NCBI GenBank assembly: GCA_019347855.1
Contig: JAHWKO010000088.1
Location: 1 to 9,125 of the forward strand
Direction of reading: 5' to 3'
Source of the DNA: Actinomycetota bacterium
Lineage (GTDB): Bacteria > Actinomycetota > Nitriliruptoria > Nitriliruptorales > JAHWKO01
Length of the DNA stretch: 9,125 nucleotides
The position numbers and the translations under genes were made by a program. The notes under the pieces were generated by a model. That model did not search any database. It saw nothing but the letters and a program-made list of their open reading frames with translations, and was not told where the DNA came from. This document shows, piece by piece, positions 7,967 through 9,125 of the stretch (position 1 is its first letter; each line of letters starts with the position of its first letter).

Positions 7967-8515
7967 CTACCCGTCGACCTCCCCGGTCTCGCCCTCGGCC
8001 GCGATGCCCGCGGCCGCGAGCCGCTGGCGCAGATCGCGGGGGCTGATGTCCAGGACGGCCGCCAGGGCCCGCATGTCGTCCCGGCGGATCGTGATGACGC
8101 GAGCGTTGTAGTCCCCCCGCCGGCCCTGGATCGACCCCACGAAGCGGGTGATCGTCTCGGTGCCATCGATCCCCGACCGCTCGAGCTTGGTGAGGTCGAG
8201 GCGGATCCCGCTCAGGGGGGCGGCGGACTCGACCGGGACACGTCCGCTCGGAGCCGGCATCAGCTCCGTGAGTGGCACGCGGTAGAAGTCCGCGAGGCCA
8301 CGCAGGCGTGCGACCGAGACGGACCGCTCGCCCCGCTCGTAGGCCCCGAGCACGCTCGCCTTGTACTCGCCCTCGCTGATGCGTTCGACGTCGTGTAGCG
8401 AGAGGTTCTGTTGCCTGCGCATGTTGCGGAGACGTTCACCGAGCGACTCGGCGTACGTGGTCTGCGACGCGTCCGCCTGGTCCGTGTCGCGGTCCCGGGT
8501 GGGGTGTTGGGCCAT
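7967..8515 (-). CDS. bldD: BldD-like transcriptional regulator with c-di-GMP-binding signature
   Basis: A 182-residue regulator closely resembling Streptomyces BldD, the c-di-GMP-responsive master repressor of development. The N-terminal XRE-type helix-turn-helix spans about 21-86 (YAESLGERLRNMRRQQNLSL, then SVLGAYERGERSVSVARL and ADFYRVPLTELMP). A Pro/Ser/Val linker leads to a C-terminal domain at about 103-171. This domain carries RGD (133-135), eight residues, then RRDD (144-147), against the published RGD-X8-RQDD signature, so the c-di-GMP-contacting Arg and Asp positions are all kept and only the Gln is changed. The first ~20 residues are an Asp/Thr-rich extension relative to Streptomyces BldD as I remember it. 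Start is ATG at 8515 with GAGG about 9 nt upstream. It stands between rsmE and phoH, unlike in Streptomyces coelicolor, where bldD lies near nusB/pyrR. An operator-like site overlaps its probable promoter. Confidence 0.9.
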   Translation of the reverse strand: MAQHPTRDRDTDQADASQTTYAESLGERLRNMRRQQNLSLHDVERISEGEYKASVLGAYERGERSVSVARLRGLADFYRVPLTELMPAPSGRVPVESAAPLSGIRLDLTKLERSGIDGTETITRFVGSIQGRRGDYNARVITIRRDDMRALAAVLDISPRDLRQRLAAAGIAAEGETGEVDG

Positions 8516-8555
8516 GTCCCTCGTCCTCGGGGCGGCGGTGCGCTCGGACCACCTC

Positions 8556-8570
8556 GTGACTCACGGTAAC
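8556..8570. promoter_or_regulatory. Candidate BldD operator upstream of the bldD-like gene
   Basis: GTGACTCACGGTAAC matches eight of the nine specified positions of the Streptomyces BldD consensus as I recall it (nTnACnC(A/T)GnGTnAn). The mismatch is C for G at position 9. The site ends 40 bp before the start codon. On the minus strand it contains TACCGT (8568-8563), a TAnnnT -10-like hexamer, so bound BldD would block this promoter. This fits negative autoregulation, as known in Streptomyces. Confidence 0.5.
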
Positions 8571-8577
8571 AACTCGG

Positions 8578-8590
8578 CCGCCCTGGGCGG
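8578..8590. terminator. Short GC palindrome after rsmE, weak terminator candidate
   Basis: CCGCCC and GGGCGG flank a single base, giving a compact hairpin about 48 bp after the rsmE stop and just upstream of the candidate BldD operator. On the minus strand it is followed by a T-poor stretch (CCGAGTTGTT), so termination would be weak. It could instead be a chance palindrome in GC-rich DNA. The rest of 8516-8638 holds no gene that I can see. Confidence 0.25.
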
Positions 8591-8638
8591 ACGCTTCTGC
8601 GTTCCTCCGGGGAAAGACCACCCGTTCTGACCAGGTGT

Positions 8639-9125
8639 TCAACCGTCCATCCGGCCCAGGGCGTAGCCCAAGGCGGCACAGGTCGCGAACGCGGCGTGCT
8701 CGGTGCGCAGGACGCTGTCGCCCAGGCTCACCGGGATCAGGCCGGCGTCCTCCCACCCTTCGACCTCGTCATCGGTCCAGCCACCCTCCGGCCCGATCGC
8801 CACGGCGACCTCCCCATGATCGACGAGGCTCGGCGCGACGTCACCGAGGCCGCGCCGAGCGCCGACGTGCGGGACGATCCCGGCCGCGACGTCGGCCACG
8901 TCGCCCAGGTCCGTCAGAGGGTCCACCCGTGGCAGCCACGGCCGACGAGATTGGCGGGCGGCGGCGACGGCCACCGCCTCCCAACGCTCGTGCTCACGCT
9001 GTCGTTTGGACCCCCGCAGCTCGCGCACCGTCCGCACCGACGCGACGGGCGTGATGCGCTCGACGCCGAGCTCGACGAGCATCCGGATCACGTCCTCGAT
9101 CGCGCGGCCCTTCGGCAGGGCCTGG
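8639..9125 (-). CDS. rsmE: 16S rRNA (uracil1498-N3)-methyltransferase RsmE, 5' end outside window
   Basis: The C-terminal 161 residues or so of RsmE, the SPOUT-class enzyme that methylates U1498 of 16S rRNA using S-adenosylmethionine. The frame is open to the right edge, so the N-terminal PUA-like domain lies outside. The visible part starts ALPKGRAIEDVIRMLVELGV, continues with ITPVASVRTV and AAARQSRRPWLPRV, and ends in the trefoil-knot cofactor site IGPEGGWTDDEV and VSLGDSVLRTEHAA. These are strong family signatures. The stop is the TGA at 8641-8639. A 123-bp gap follows before the bldD-like gene, so rsmE is more likely the end of an upstream unit than the head of the phoH-era operon. dnaJ and hrcA often precede rsmE in bacteria and might lie just outside. 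Confidence 0.95.
   Translation of the reverse strand, partial: QALPKGRAIEDVIRMLVELGVERITPVASVRTVRELRGSKRQREHERWEAVAVAAARQSRRPWLPRVDPLTDLGDVADVAAGIVPHVGARRGLGDVAPSLVDHGEVAVAIGPEGGWTDDEVEGWEDAGLIPVSLGDSVLRTEHAAFATCAALGYALGRMDG

Overview
The window is very GC-rich, almost fully coding, and reads as a chromosomal segment of a member of the Actinomycetota. Three things point there: a BldD-type regulator, the order rsmE / phoH / ybeY / corC-like / cdd / era, and a DUF1684 protein of the actinobacterial kind. A deep-branching class (for example Nitriliruptoria-like) is only a guess. There are no phage, transposon, CRISPR or RNA genes that I can see.

Layout. (1) Positions 1 to about 290 are a broken junction. 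A plus-strand piece of a 2-oxo-acid dehydrogenase E2 (its E3/E1-binding domain) runs head-on into a minus-strand prolyl-tRNA synthetase that has lost its C-terminal part. Neither protein is complete, and an 8-bp inverted repeat lies at the meeting point, so this looks like a mis-join or a rearrangement. (2) Positions 1008-1154 form a divergent intergenic region. (3) Positions 1155-3695 hold a tight plus-strand unit: a DUF1684 protein and two tandem cation diffusion facilitator (CDF) paralogues of the SLC30A9/ZnT9-like kind. (4) A perfect 16-bp inverted repeat at 3701-3752 separates this unit from the convergent minus-strand cluster and overlaps the era stop codon. (5) Reading leftward from the right edge, the minus strand carries rsmE (partial), bldD-like, phoH, ybeY, a CNNM/CorC-type CBS protein, cdd and era. 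From phoH to era the genes are spaced by at most 13 nt or overlap by one base, which suggests one operon.

How the genes fit together. The phoH-era cluster combines rRNA maturation and ribosome assembly (RsmE, YbeY, Era, perhaps PhoH) with pyrimidine salvage (Cdd) and a membrane CBS protein possibly linked to Mg2+. The BldD-like regulator sits between rsmE and phoH. It keeps the full RGD-X8-RxDD c-di-GMP-binding signature, and its own upstream region has a near match to the BldD operator overlapping a -10-like hexamer, so c-di-GMP-dependent autoregulation is predicted. The most unusual gene group is the DUF1684-CDF-CDF unit, which suggests a metal-handling role for an otherwise uncharacterised family. 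I see no clearly new defence or mobile system here.
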